The notes beneath the pieces were generated by a model. The model did not search any database. It saw only the letters and a program-made list of their open reading frames with translations, and had not been told where the DNA came from. The position numbers and the translations under genes were made by a program. A stretch of DNA of 64,000 nt, from NCBI GenBank assembly GCA_963840925.1, contig CAWJAY010000030.1, positions 62,001 through 126,000 on the forward strand, written 5' to 3'. Numbering within the stretch: the stretch's first letter is position 1; every line of letters starts with the position of its first letter. Source of the stretch: DATAOG01 sp963840925. Lineage in GTDB: Bacteria > Pseudomonadota > Alphaproteobacteria > Geminicoccales > Geminicoccaceae. This document shows, piece by piece, positions 28,888-37,845 of this stretch.

Positions 28888-29487
28888 GGATGGCGGAAGG
28901 GCCTGATCGGCCCGGCGGCCACCCAAGCCCGGACCGGATCGCACTGCTGCGCGCCCGCAACCGTGCCACCCAGCCGTCCATGTCGAACGGTATCGTGGCG
29001 AGCGAGGCGATCGTGTCGACCAGCAGGAGCGCGTCGTAGCCCGCCGCATCGAATCGCCCGACGCAGCGCCGGAATGCCGGGCCGTAGCCGACAGCGCTCC
29101 GGGTCGCCGTACTGGTTGAACACGAACAGCCGCTGCGGGCCTCAGCAACCTGACGAACTTAACGTCAGAGCTGTGACACTCTTCTTGAAAAAATTGGGTA
29201 TTCGCCGTTCTATCCCGATGTAGTGAAGTCGAAGGTTAGCTTGAGCGTACGATGAAATAAGCCCAGATCTTCGGGCAGCACTACGGGCGCCGTTCGGTAC
29301 AGTCGGACCATCGGCTTCCAGCTGAAGTGGCAGCCCGCTCGCGCCCGCCGAACGGAGACATTACCGTCACCGCCGGGGTAGGCAAGAGCGGGCTGTCGTG
29401 CGGCCGGCGCAATTTCTTGGACCTGCGATGCGGCCGGCGCCGGCGATTGCCAGCGGGCGCCGGATCGGGCATCAGGGTCGGCGCCGG
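28888..29487. other. gene-poor stretch with remnants
   Basis: About 600 bases between the CBS gene and the glycosyltransferase gene. A short aminotransferase-like remnant lies on the minus strand near 28960-29120 (listed separately). Another minus-strand frame ends at 29210 with VRLYRTAPVVLPEDLGLFHR followed by TLKLTFDFTTSG. It looks protein-like but has a low-complexity N-terminus that would overlap the glycosyltransferase start, so I do not call it. The 29150-29280 part is relatively AT-rich and may carry the promoter for the glycan genes. Confidence 0.35.
28960..29120 (-). pseudogene. remnant of a class V aminotransferase (alanine-/serine-glyoxylate type)
   Basis: In two frames the minus strand encodes FDAAGYDALLLVDTIASLAT and then IPFDMDGW, a good match to the PLP-loop region of alanine/serine-glyoxylate aminotransferases (LLLVDTISSLG... 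is the family pattern). Nothing else of the roughly 390-residue enzyme is present on either side. The fragment is too short to function. Confidence 0.45.
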
Positions 29488-30801
29488 ATGATGACAATGG
29501 ACCTCGACGACGCAATGGCCAGAGTCTCGGGCCGCGACCCAGGGGCGCGCCCGGCCAGCGGCCGGATCGCGCTGTTCCTCCCGAGCCTCGCCGGCGGCGG
29601 CGCCGAGGCCTGCATGGTGCGCATCGCCGAGGCGATGGTCCGGCGCGGTCTCCAGGTTGATCTGGCGCTCTGCGAGCGCAAGGGGCCGTTGCTCGACCAG
29701 GTCCCGCCGGAGGTCCAGATCATCGAGCTCGGCGCCGCGCCCATGCTGGTGGCGCGTGCACGCACGCTGGCCGCCGATCCGGCCGGCCTGCTGAGTCTGC
29801 TGCAGCCGGTCCTGCTGGCCTGGCAGCCACCCCACCGGCTCCCACATCTGCCCGCGCTGGTGCGCTATATGCGCCGGGTCAGGCCCGACGCGCTCCTGGC
29901 AGCGCTGCCGACGCCAAACCTGCTCGCGGTCTGGGCACGCCGGCTCGCTGCCGTGCCGACCCAAATCGTGATCAGCGAGCGCAATGCGCTCTCGGCCAAG
30001 GTCAGCCGCTCGCGCCACTGGCGCAAGCGCCATCTGCCTGCGCTGCTCGGGCGGACTTATCCGCTCGCGGATGCGATCGTCGCCGTCTCGAACGGGGTCG
30101 CGAACGACCTTGCCGCCGGCATCGGCATTCCGCGCGGCCGGATCACGACGGTCTACAACCCCGTGGTCTCACCAGAGGTCGCGGCCAAAGCCGAGCAGCC
30201 CGTCGACCACCCATGGTTTGGCAGCGGCGCGCCGCCGGTCGTGCTCGGGATCGGGGCATTGATCCCGCAGAAGGATTTCCCAACTCTGATTCGCGGCTTC
30301 GCGAAGCTCCGTGCCGAACGCGAGTGCAGGCTTGTGATCCTCGGCCAAGCCCCGAGCCCTGAGCGGACTCAAGCTAAAAAGGCGGAGCTGATGGCACTTG
30401 CCGCGAGCCAGAACATCAGCGCGCATCTCGACCTGCCGGGCTTCGTGAGCAACCCCTTCGCCTACATGGCCCGGGCAGCGGTCTTCGTCCTCTCATCGCG
30501 CTACGAAGGCCTGCCCGGCGTGCTGATCCAGGCGCTCGCCTGCGGCTGCCCGGCGGTCAGCACCGACTGCCCGTACGGTCCGCGCGAAATCCTGGACGGC
30601 GGCCGCTACGGCGAGCTGGTGCCGGTCGGCAACTCGGACGCGCTGGCGGCTTCAATTCTGCGCACCTTGTCGGCGCCACCTCCTCGAGCGCTCCTCCGGG
30701 AGCGGGCGCAGGAATTCTCGGTCGAGCGGGCGGTCGAGCGCTATCTCCAGCTGCTGCTGCCGGATGCGGTTGAGCGCCCAGGACTCAGCGCGGCTCGTTG
30801 A
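29488..30801 (+). CDS. GT4-family glycosyltransferase
   Basis: A 437-residue retaining GT-B glycosyltransferase. The N-terminal acceptor domain has IALFLPSLAGGGAEACMVRI. The C-terminal nucleotide-sugar domain has VVLGIGALIPQKDFPTLIRG (start of the second Rossmann fold) and VFVLSSRYEGLPGVLIQALA with the E-x7-E pattern, then PAVSTDCPYGPREIL. It would transfer a sugar to a lipid- or polysaccharide-linked acceptor at the cytoplasmic face. It is a clear paralogue of the GT4 gene at 31549-32823 (shared STDCP-GPREIL and YNP/HNP blocks). Three near-adjacent ATGs exist; 29488 is the first. Confidence 0.9.
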   Translation: MMTMDLDDAMARVSGRDPGARPASGRIALFLPSLAGGGAEACMVRIAEAMVRRGLQVDLALCERKGPLLDQVPPEVQIIELGAAPMLVARARTLAADPAGLLSLLQPVLLAWQPPHRLPHLPALVRYMRRVRPDALLAALPTPNLLAVWARRLAAVPTQIVISERNALSAKVSRSRHWRKRHLPALLGRTYPLADAIVAVSNGVANDLAAGIGIPRGRITTVYNPVVSPEVAAKAEQPVDHPWFGSGAPPVVLGIGALIPQKDFPTLIRGFAKLRAERECRLVILGQAPSPERTQAKKAELMALAASQNISAHLDLPGFVSNPFAYMARAAVFVLSSRYEGLPGVLIQALACGCPAVSTDCPYGPREILDGGRYGELVPVGNSDALAASILRTLSAPPPRALLRERAQEFSVERAVERYLQLLLPDAVERPGLSAAR

Positions 30802-31544
30802 CATCGGCGCGCTCGCTCCGGGGCTGGAAGCTGTAGCGTAGCGTGCGCGGCAGTTGCTGCTTGATCAGATGACCGAGAACTCCTGGGCTTGCTCGCCCGC
30901 CAGAAATAGCGGGGATGAACGATGTCGAGGATCGCGCTGGCGTGACGCTCGCGCGCGGCGGCGAGCGCCGGCCACGCCCGCAGCCCCTGTTCGCTGGCGT
31001 AGAGCAGCAGGTTCTGCCGCCAGGAGTGCGGCACCTCGGGTGCCGTCCAGAGCGCTCTGCGCAGACCATCGATGCAATAGTAGTCGCGCCGGGCGAATAT
31101 CTCGGCCCAATAGGACTGCCAGCGCTCGTTGACATGGTGGGTTCCACCCTGGCCCGGGATCGCGGCCGAGAACAGCAGCACGTCGGCGAGCCGAGTCAGA
31201 TCGTCAACGAAGCTGTGCGCGCGTCGCGGCGGCAGGTGCTCGGCGACTTCGATCGAGACTGCGAGATCGTAGCGTCGCTCGCAGCGCAACGATTGCGAGA
31301 GATCGTGCCGGCAGACCAGGGCGGGTGCGACCACCAGTTGGGCATCGTCAATCCACACGCCCTCGACACCTTGCCGCTCGACGACCCCGAACTCGGCCGC
31401 AACCGCGAGGAAGCTGCCGTCGCCGCAGCCGATGTCGATCATGCTCCGGGGTTGGATCAATGGCGCCAGGTCGCGCATCACGCGACGAGCGGCCGGAATG
31501 CGGCTCGCCGCCCGATTGTCGTAGAATGATGGATCGTAGTCCAT
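30785..31544 (-). CDS. class I SAM-dependent methyltransferase (one frameshift near the C-terminus)
   Basis: About 252 codons. Motif I reads MIDIGCGDGSFLAVAAEFGV, and motif II-like blocks are YDLAVSIEVAEHLPPRRA and LADVLLFSAAIPGQGGTHHV, followed by NERWQSYWAEIF, a pattern seen in methyltransferases of surface-glycan clusters. A frameshift near 30890-30900, after VHPRYFWRAS, moves the frame; the natural end is LGHLIKQQLPRTLRYSFQPR and on to 30785. It starts four bases after the GT4 gene ends, so the two are one transcription unit. Its 3' end overlaps the convergent GT4 gene. Confidence 0.75.
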
Positions 31545-31548
31545 CGCC

Positions 31549-32823
31549 TCAGCACTCCCCCGCCGGCAAGCCAGTGCCGAGCAGCACGGCCTGGTAGCGG
31601 TCGATCGCACGGCCGTAGTTGAAGATCGCCGCCCGCGCTCGCAACAGCTTCGGATCGGCGGGGTCGTTCAGAGTTCGCTCGATCGCCTCGGCCAGCGCGC
31701 GATCGTCGCCGACCGGGACCAGCGCGCCGAAGGCCCCGTCGTCCAGAATCTCGCGCGGCCCGCTCGGACAGTCGGTGCTCACGACCGGGGTGCCGCAGGC
31801 CAGCGCCTCGAGCACAACGTTGGCGAACCCCTCGAACCGCGACGACAGCACGAACACCGTCGCCAGAGCCATGTACGGCAATGGGTTGGGCAAAAAGCCC
31901 AGCACCTCGACGTCGGCTCGGACCCCGAGTTCGGCGGCGAGCTGGTAGACCCGATCGATGTGCTTGGGGCTGCCCTTGCCGGCGATCATCAATCGGGCCG
32001 GGCGGCGCTGCCGCAACCGGGCGAAGGCGCGGAGCAGGGTCGGGTGATCCTTCTGGGGCGCGAGGCGGCCGACGCTGAGCAGCACCGGCGGCCCCCCGGG
32101 AACGAACCACGGGTGCTCGACCGGCTCTGCTATTCGGGCTGCGAGATCGGGGGTCAGGGTCGGGTTATGCAGGACCGTGATCGCCGCGCGCGGAATCCCG
32201 ACCGAGCGCATCAGATCTTCGGCGACTCCGTGGGAGATCGCGACGATCGCGTCCGCCTGCAGGTAGGTGTGACGCATCACCGGGCTGAGATGGCGCCGTT
32301 GCCAGTCCTTGCGCGGCTTGCCGCTCGAGAAGTGACTGCGCTCGCTGAGCACGATCCGGGTCTTGACCCGTGCCAGCCGGCGCCCCAGCACCGCCTCGAT
32401 GTTGAGATAGGGCGTGGCCGAAAGCAGTGTGTCGGGGCGGGCGCGGCGCAGGTAGTCGGCGAGCGATGGCAGGTACGCGATGGACCTCGAGCCGTGCTTG
32501 CGACTGAACAGAGGTCGGAGCAGCGCTGGGATGGCCGCGCGGTCCGCGCGCAGGGCCGCGAAGCGGGCCGCGAGCGCGTTGCCCTTGCGCAACTCGACGA
32601 CCGCGACGCTCGGCGGCAGATCCGCCTGAAATTCGCCGTTCGCGGCACACACGATAATCTCGCTACGCGCGCCACGTTCGGCGAGCTCCCGGGCGAGGAT
32701 CGTGACGATGCGCTGCACGCCGCCGCCGCTCAGATCGCCGAGCAAGAACGCCAAGTGGGCGTCAAGCCGCGTGGGTGCGACCGCGATCCGCGGCTCAAGC
32801 TCCGCCGGCTGGGTCATGACCAT
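31549..32823 (-). CDS. GT4-family glycosyltransferase
   Basis: A 424-residue GT-B enzyme. N-terminal domain: AFLLGDLSGGGVQRIVTILA. Mid region: RIVLSERSHFSSGKPRKDWQ. C-terminal domain: PPVLLSVGRLAPQKDHPTLL and VFVLSSRFEGFANVVLEALA with the conserved Glu pair, then CGTPVVSTDCPSGPREILDD. It resembles polysaccharide and O-antigen glycosyltransferases and the paralogue at 29488. It lies between the asparagine-synthase-like gene (upstream, 65 bases) and the methyltransferase gene, all on the minus strand, so it is likely part of one operon building a modified surface or extracellular glycan. Confidence 0.92.
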   Translation of the reverse strand: MVMTQPAELEPRIAVAPTRLDAHLAFLLGDLSGGGVQRIVTILARELAERGARSEIIVCAANGEFQADLPPSVAVVELRKGNALAARFAALRADRAAIPALLRPLFSRKHGSRSIAYLPSLADYLRRARPDTLLSATPYLNIEAVLGRRLARVKTRIVLSERSHFSSGKPRKDWQRRHLSPVMRHTYLQADAIVAISHGVAEDLMRSVGIPRAAITVLHNPTLTPDLAARIAEPVEHPWFVPGGPPVLLSVGRLAPQKDHPTLLRAFARLRQRRPARLMIAGKGSPKHIDRVYQLAAELGVRADVEVLGFLPNPLPYMALATVFVLSSRFEGFANVVLEALACGTPVVSTDCPSGPREILDDGAFGALVPVGDDRALAEAIERTLNDPADPKLLRARAAIFNYGRAIDRYQAVLLGTGLPAGEC

Positions 32824-32888
32824 GTCGTTGCTCCCGCTGAAGGGGCAGGGTGGCGCGAACAGTTGCCGGGCTCCACCGTGCCGTCCAA

Positions 32889-34622
32889 CTAGCCGACACG
32901 GCTGGAGTCCTCGGTCAGCATTCGGTGCATCCGCACGGCGATGCCGACACGGAAGGCCAGAACATTGCCGTCCACGCGCAACGAGGACACGCCCCTGTCG
33001 CGCAGCAGGTTCTTGATGAAGTGACGAGGAAGGCGCCGCTTCAGGGCCTGCTTGAATGATCGGCGGTCGCTCCCGACGGCCACCTCGCCAGTAGCCATGC
33101 CCGCGGCGATGAAATCGAGGAAATCCCGGCTGAACAGCCCATGCGCCGTGTCGCTGCGCAGCTCGTTGCTCACCCAGTCGATCAACTCAGGCCGGCGTAG
33201 CAGATCCTTCGAGGCGGAGGTCGCTGGCTTGTCGGCGTAGGGAATGGCGGGGGCCGCTGCATCGACGATCTGTCGGAACAGAGTCTTGTTCGTGCGCAAT
33301 CGGTCGGGCAGCTCGCGCACGCGCTGGAGGATTGGCCGGGCCAGCAGCGGATTGATCTGTTCGACGTAGGCGAACTTGATGTCGGACTGCGCCGCCAATA
33401 TAGTCGGCAGCCGGTAGACATGGTACAGCCGGTCCCGCCAGGCGGCCAGCAACTCGCCCTCGCCGCGCAGCAGTTCTGCGGGAACGTCTTGGGGCGCCAG
33501 CCCGAATTTCCCGATGACCTCGGCGAGGTTGGCGAAGTCCGCGCAGAGGGCGCAACCGACACTGTGGCGCACGGTCATCTCCGAGGTGACCGAAGACCAG
33601 CCGAAGCCTTCGTCCCCTCGGATGATCCCCACGACCCCGTCGGCGTTCAAGTCGCGCCAGGTCTTCATCCCGTCCATATACGCCGACAATTTATCAATGC
33701 GCCCCTCCCCGCAGCCCAGGAAGCGGTCGATCAAACGTCCGATTGGCTCGTTCGACAAATCAGTATGGAAGTATTGATGCTTCACGCCCAAGGCCGCCGC
33801 CAGTTTGCGAGCGACATAGGCGTCGTTCCCCGGCTCATCGATCGACCGCTCCAGACTCCAGGTAATGGTCCGGGGCTTGGCCCCTGCCAAGCCGTCCTCG
33901 ACGAGGAAGCACAGAATCGCCCGGGAATCGCAGCCTCCCGACAGAGGCAGCACCCAGTCTTCGAAGTCCAGGTCCCCGAGCGTGGCGATCGTTCGCCGGA
34001 TGTCCTCCTCCAGAAGGAGGCGATGCTCTTCCGCGCTGCGCTGCCGCTCGCTGAAGCGGACCGCCGCCCGGCGCGTGTCCAGCGACCAGCTGCCGCGGTC
34101 CAGGATCACCGACGAGTTGGGTGGCAGCCGTCGAAAGCGGCGGTCCCACGAGTACTCTGGGCCTAGCGATCCGGTTGAGAGCAGCCAGGGCACTACCCGC
34201 TCGTCGAAGTCGAAGTTGCACAGATACATGGCCAGCGCGCGCTGGGAGGTCGAGGCCACGAAAAGCTCGTCGTTCAGGTGATACCAGACGGTCCGCGAGG
34301 CCGCGGGATCGGACACGACCTCAACCAACGCCGCATTCTCGCGTACCACCATGAAGGACCCGTCGGGACGATCGGCCAGCGGCTCGGACCAGTCCCCCCA
34401 CTCGCCGTACAGGCGGCCCAGCAGCAGGCTACCGCCCCGATCCTCCAGCGTCGGGCCGCTGCCCATGACCGCCCAGGCCACGCGGTCGGCGGCCCAAACC
34501 CGGTGCTCCAGCGGCGAGACCAGGTCATCGGATTGCAGGGCCCGGCAGATCGCGGCCAAGCGTCCTTTGTCCGTCGACTCGAAGGGCCGCTTGCGGGAGC
34601 AGGCATAGATGATTTTGGACAT
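32889..34622 (-). CDS. asparagine-synthase-like protein (PP-loop ATPase), glutaminase site absent
   Basis: A 577-residue protein with the two-domain layout of AsnB. The N-terminal Ntn-like domain starts MSKIIYACS and lacks the Cys2 nucleophile needed to take ammonia from glutamine. The C-terminal domain has the PP-loop DWVLPLSGGCDSRAILCFLV and IIRGDEGFGW. ATP-dependent acyl-adenylate chemistry is therefore expected, without standard glutamine hydrolysis. Lasso-peptide cyclases and several antibiotic and glycan-modifying amidotransferases share this design. No lasso B-protein genes are seen nearby. The setting (two GT4s, a methyltransferase) favours amidation or amide-bond formation on a glycan or small peptide. 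Function is unassigned. Confidence 0.75.
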   Translation of the reverse strand: MSKIIYACSRKRPFESTDKGRLAAICRALQSDDLVSPLEHRVWAADRVAWAVMGSGPTLEDRGGSLLLGRLYGEWGDWSEPLADRPDGSFMVVRENAALVEVVSDPAASRTVWYHLNDELFVASTSQRALAMYLCNFDFDERVVPWLLSTGSLGPEYSWDRRFRRLPPNSSVILDRGSWSLDTRRAAVRFSERQRSAEEHRLLLEEDIRRTIATLGDLDFEDWVLPLSGGCDSRAILCFLVEDGLAGAKPRTITWSLERSIDEPGNDAYVARKLAAALGVKHQYFHTDLSNEPIGRLIDRFLGCGEGRIDKLSAYMDGMKTWRDLNADGVVGIIRGDEGFGWSSVTSEMTVRHSVGCALCADFANLAEVIGKFGLAPQDVPAELLRGEGELLAAWRDRLYHVYRLPTILAAQSDIKFAYVEQINPLLARPILQRVRELPDRLRTNKTLFRQIVDAAAPAIPYADKPATSASKDLLRRPELIDWVSNELRSDTAHGLFSRDFLDFIAAGMATGEVAVGSDRRSFKQALKRRLPRHFIKNLLRDRGVSSLRVDGNVLAFRVGIAVRMHRMLTEDSSRVG

Positions 34623-34819
34623 GCCACCTCATAAACCGACATTTCCCAGATAGCGCCGGTTCCATGGCCAGAATGCTGCCATTGGGGCGCATAGGCAACA
34701 CGCCGAGGCGCTCAAAAGCCGCCGATGGGTCGTCGCAGCGCTCCCTCGGCATGGCGAACCCACCTGGGGTCGCGGGCGCACTTCGCCTGTGGGATTGCTG
34801 CTCACGTTGGAAGCATCGC

Positions 34820-35400
34820 TCATGTCAGGAGCGGCCTGAGTTGATCGATCCGGCGCAGGATCTCGGCGAACAGTGCCCGTAGCACCGCCGCCTCGCCCGG
34901 GTGAAAGATGACGTAGCGGCCGTGGCGCACGATGCGGGCGCCGATTTTTGACCAGCTTCTCGCGCAGCGTCGTCAGCGACCAGTGCTCGACCCCCGCAGG
35001 CAGCGCTAAGGTGCGTAGGAAGATGGCGAAAATTGGAAGCGAGGGCGTGCAGCTGGAGCCGCACGGCGTTGTGCCGGAAGGCATGGCAGGACAGCCGTGT
35101 CCAGCGGAGCGCGTTCTTCCCCTCCTTGATGTGTTGTTCGGCAGTGTCTCGGCCGTTGTAGCACCTGGCGACCCGCTTGGCGACGCCCGCATGGCTGGGT
35201 CCCGGGCGAGCCGCTCCGCATCGTTCACGTCTTCGTAGCCGGCGAGCCGACCGAACACCGACTGGCGGAACAGCCCACCCAGCTGGTGGCGCACGTTCTT
35301 GCCGCGGCGGCCATCGAGGAGGTTCGTGATCGCGAACTCGACGACCTTCCTGGCCGAGAAGGTCTATGGCGGAGACTGCCGCCACGAGCGCGTCAGGATC
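34820..35400 (-). mobile_element. IS1380-type transposase remnant with internal deletion
   Basis: Pieces of an IS1380-family transposase are read in several minus-strand frames: RQSVFGRLAGYEDVNDAERL, then directly CYNGRDTAEQHIKEGKNALR, SCHAFRHNAVRLQLHALA, then FLRTLALPAGVEHWSLTTLR and RALFAEILRRIDQLRPLLT near 34820. The catalytic middle of the protein (several hundred residues between RDPAMR and RCYNGR) is missing, and two or more frameshifts remain. The element is therefore dead. It splits the glycan/AsnB-like genes from the kinase-like gene. Confidence 0.75.
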
Positions 35401-35742
35401 GACTACAGGAACCGCTTCAGCGATCGGGTCTCATCCTCAGTCCCGGCCGATCTCACGACGTAGACCCACCTTCCACATGGCCAAGCCCGCGCCTGTGAGC
35501 CGCCGCTCCCGGCATGAGGATCGGGAGCGGCGAACGATGACAGCCCGACAGCCGACGTCGGCCATGATCGACCCGGGAACTGCTCAACGCTCGCCAAATC
35601 CGGGGCGCAGCCCCAAAAGCTGCATCTGCGCCATCTCGCGGCTCGCGCCATCCACGTTCCGGGCCTTTTCGGCCTTGCCTGGCGTGCTGGAACGGAGGAA
35701 GGTCGCCTTCGGAAGCCGACATCCGGGAAATCTCGGCTAAGG
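35401..35742. other. gap between IS remnant and kinase-like gene
   Basis: No gene is supported in these 342 bases. Open frames on both strands are Arg/Ser/Pro-rich. A GGGGC-GCA-GCCCC hairpin lies at 35602-35614 but is not followed by a T tract in either direction. The stretch may include leftover flank of the insertion element and should hold the promoter for the kinase-like gene. Confidence 0.4.
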
Positions 35743-36567
35743 ATGAGATCACGACCCGATACCGAAGCCATCCTGCGCCGACCGCCGTTCTCCGGCCGCC
35801 TGGCAATCGACGAGATCGCGCCCCTCCAAGGTGCAGGTGGCCAATCCGATCGGACCTTTCGCATCAGCGAGGGGACCAGACAGTACAAGCTCCACCGGGC
35901 GCCGTCCCGGCTGGCGGCGATGCGCATCGAAAGGCGAGTGCGACGCTTCGCCCGGCTGCTGCCGATTCTGATCGACCGAGACGGGGCATACTTGTTGTTC
36001 GAGTGGGTGGACGGCCACACACCCGACATACCCTGCGACCCACGCACGGCCTTCCTGGTCGGGCAGTTTTGCGGCGAGGTGCATGCCGCCGGCATGGGTT
36101 GTCGCATGGACGCCGACCGCTACTTCGCCAAGCGACTCGCTCGGATTCCCGACGAATTGCTCGACACCACCGACAAGGACAGGATCCGTTCGACTTATGC
36201 ACGCCTCAGGGCGAGCCTGGGCTTGGAGTGCGTGGTGGGCATCGCTGACTTGCATCCCTACAATTTCATCGACGATGGGCGGGGAGGCCTATACCTGATC
36301 GATGAGGGGGCTATCTCGCCGGAGATCAAGGGCCGGGCCTTCATCAAGGCGTTCTCTGATTGGATCGCGCCGGATGCCCGGGGTGCCTTCTGGGATGGCT
36401 ACACCACCAGGCACGACACCGGCTATTTCACAGCCGACTACGAGACCGTGCTTTCGCTCGTCGAAGCGATACGCGCAATAGAATACCGCGCGCGACGCGG
36501 CTTGCCCCCGTCACGACTCCAGCGGGAGCGGGAATTCGTGGCGAGCCTGTGCGACCTTGATGCCTGA
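35743..36567 (+). CDS. aminoglycoside-phosphotransferase/choline-kinase-like protein
   Basis: A 274-residue kinase-fold protein. The nucleotide-binding N-lobe is short (GQSDRTFRISEGTRQYKLHR). The C-lobe has the catalytic loop VVGIADLHPYNFIDDGRGGL (D-x-H-x2-N, APH type) and LYLIDEGAISPEIKGRAF in place of the usual IDxE metal motif. Substrates in this superfamily range from aminoglycosides to sugars, choline and protein. The nearby glycosyltransferases and AsnB-like gene suggest a sugar- or lipid-carrier-related substrate, but an insertion element remnant separates them. No resistance role can be claimed. Confidence 0.65.
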   Translation: MRSRPDTEAILRRPPFSGRLAIDEIAPLQGAGGQSDRTFRISEGTRQYKLHRAPSRLAAMRIERRVRRFARLLPILIDRDGAYLLFEWVDGHTPDIPCDPRTAFLVGQFCGEVHAAGMGCRMDADRYFAKRLARIPDELLDTTDKDRIRSTYARLRASLGLECVVGIADLHPYNFIDDGRGGLYLIDEGAISPEIKGRAFIKAFSDWIAPDARGAFWDGYTTRHDTGYFTADYETVLSLVEAIRAIEYRARRGLPPSRLQREREFVASLCDLDA

Positions 36568-36589
36568 CCCTACTCGCCACCAACCAGAC

Positions 36590-36740
36590 CCTCGAGCCGA
36601 CCCGGGTGCCGGCTTCAACCAGCTGTTCGACGATGCCAATGGCGATCGCTCGGCGCGCTACGGCGTCGGTCTCGACTGGCGGCCGGCCGACCATCTGTTC
36701 GCCGGCGCCGAGGCGGGCAAACCGGCGCATCGTTCCCACG
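36590..36740 (+). pseudogene. possible tail of an outer-membrane beta-barrel protein
   Basis: Between the kinase-like gene and the hydrolase gene the plus strand encodes FNQLFDDANGDRSARYGVGL followed by DWRPADHLFAGAEAGK. The alternating polar/aromatic pattern is typical of beta-barrel strands in outer-membrane proteins. It is short and shows no start or complete domain, so it is at most a fragment. Confidence 0.25.
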
Positions 36741-36782
36741 TCCCCAGGTGCTCGGCTCCCATCAGCAGGAAGGATCAAGCTC

Positions 36783-37607
36783 ATGCCGACGGTTACCACC
36801 ACGGACGGCGTCGAGATTTTCTACAAGGACTGGGGCGCCGGTCAGCCGATCGTGTTCAGCCATGGCTGGCCGCTCTCGGCGGACGATTGGGACGCCCAGA
36901 TGCTCTTCTTCGTTGGCCAGGGCTTCCGCGTGGTCGCCCATGACCGGCGCGGCCATGGCCGCTCCAGCCAGGTCGGCGGCGGCCATGACATGGATCACTA
37001 TGCCGACGACCTCGCGACGCTGACCGCGCACCTCGATCTGAAGGATGCGGTGCACGTCGGCCACTCGACCGGCGGCGGCGAAGTCGTGCATTACCTGGCG
37101 CGCCACGGCGAGACCCGGGTGGCCAAGGCCGCGATCATCGCCGCCGTGCCGCCGCTGATGGTCAAGACCGCGGCCAATCCGGGCGGGCTGCCCAAGGAGG
37201 TGTTCGACGGGTTGCAGGCGCAGCTCGCCTCCAGCCGCGCGCAATTCTATTACGACCTGCCGGCCGGCCCGTTCTATGGCTACAACCGGCCCGGCGCGAA
37301 GCCGTCGCAGGCGGTGATCTGGAACTGGTGGCGCCAGGGCATGATGGGCGGCGCCAAGGCGCACTACGACGGCATCGTCGCCTTCTCTCAGACCGACTTC
37401 ACCGACGACCTCAAGAAGATCAGCGTGCCGGTGCTGGTGATGCACGGCGATGACGACCAGATCGTGCCTTACGCCGATTCGGCGCCGCTGTCGGCCAAGC
37501 TGCTGCAGAACGGCATCCTGAAGACCTACCAAGGCTTTCCGCACGGCATGCCGACGACCGAGGCCGATACCATCAACGCCGACCTGTTAGCCTTCATCAA
37601 AGGCTAG
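36783..37607 (+). CDS. alpha/beta hydrolase, non-haem chloroperoxidase/esterase type
   Basis: A 274-residue alpha/beta hydrolase close to bacterial cofactor-free haloperoxidases and arylesterases. Motifs: oxyanion strand PIVFSHGWPLSADDWDAQM, AHDRRGHGRSSQ, the nucleophile elbow VGHSTGGGEVVHYLARHG, the acid VLVMHGDDDQIVPY, and the catalytic His in QGFPHGMPTTEAD. The start ATG at 36783 has an aggaagg ribosome binding site; longer frames upstream are not protein-like. It stands alone between the kinase-like gene and the NrsF gene. Confidence 0.93.
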   Translation: MPTVTTTDGVEIFYKDWGAGQPIVFSHGWPLSADDWDAQMLFFVGQGFRVVAHDRRGHGRSSQVGGGHDMDHYADDLATLTAHLDLKDAVHVGHSTGGGEVVHYLARHGETRVAKAAIIAAVPPLMVKTAANPGGLPKEVFDGLQAQLASSRAQFYYDLPAGPFYGYNRPGAKPSQAVIWNWWRQGMMGGAKAHYDGIVAFSQTDFTDDLKKISVPVLVMHGDDDQIVPYADSAPLSAKLLQNGILKTYQGFPHGMPTTEADTINADLLAFIKG

Positions 37608-37659
37608 ACGCCGAGCGGTGCCGGGACTTTGGTTCCGGCACCAAGGTTGTCTCGGGGCG

Positions 37660-37699
37660 GGATCACCGACCGCGCGGGCGACCCGCTCGAGCCGCTCGG
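37660..37699. repeat. 40-bp remnant matching the MetE-like gene 4.3 kb away
   Basis: This stretch matches 41987-42026, inside the MetE-like gene, at 38 of 40 positions and in the same orientation. Read on the minus strand it encodes ERLERVARAVGDP, the same peptide as in that gene. It is probably the last trace of a second copy or of a small duplication. Nothing else of the gene is seen around it. Confidence 0.5.
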
Positions 37700-37845
37700 G
37701 CTCACGAGGGCTAGGGCAGACCGGACATTCCATCTACCGCGGCGTTCCCGTCACCCTTGCCAACGCGTCTACACGACCTCTTTTAGCCAGATTCGGGACA
37801 TTCAGCGCCGCCGCCCATAGTGAACCCATGCTCACGCAAGGAACG

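Noticed and set aside
29210..29515. 101-codon minus-strand frame ending VRLYRTAPVV...FTTSG
   Set aside because: The last 45 residues look protein-like, but the N-terminal half is low complexity and overlaps the GT4 start. No family recognised, so it is mentioned only as a remnant.
35602..35614. Rho-independent terminator near the IS remnant
   Set aside because: The GC hairpin has only five base pairs and is followed by A residues on the plus strand and lacks a T tract on either side.
29488..36567. Lasso-peptide biosynthesis cluster
   Set aside because: The AsnB-like protein lacks the Cys nucleophile as cyclases do, but no leader-peptidase, recognition protein or convincing precursor is present. 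The glycosyltransferases suggest another role.
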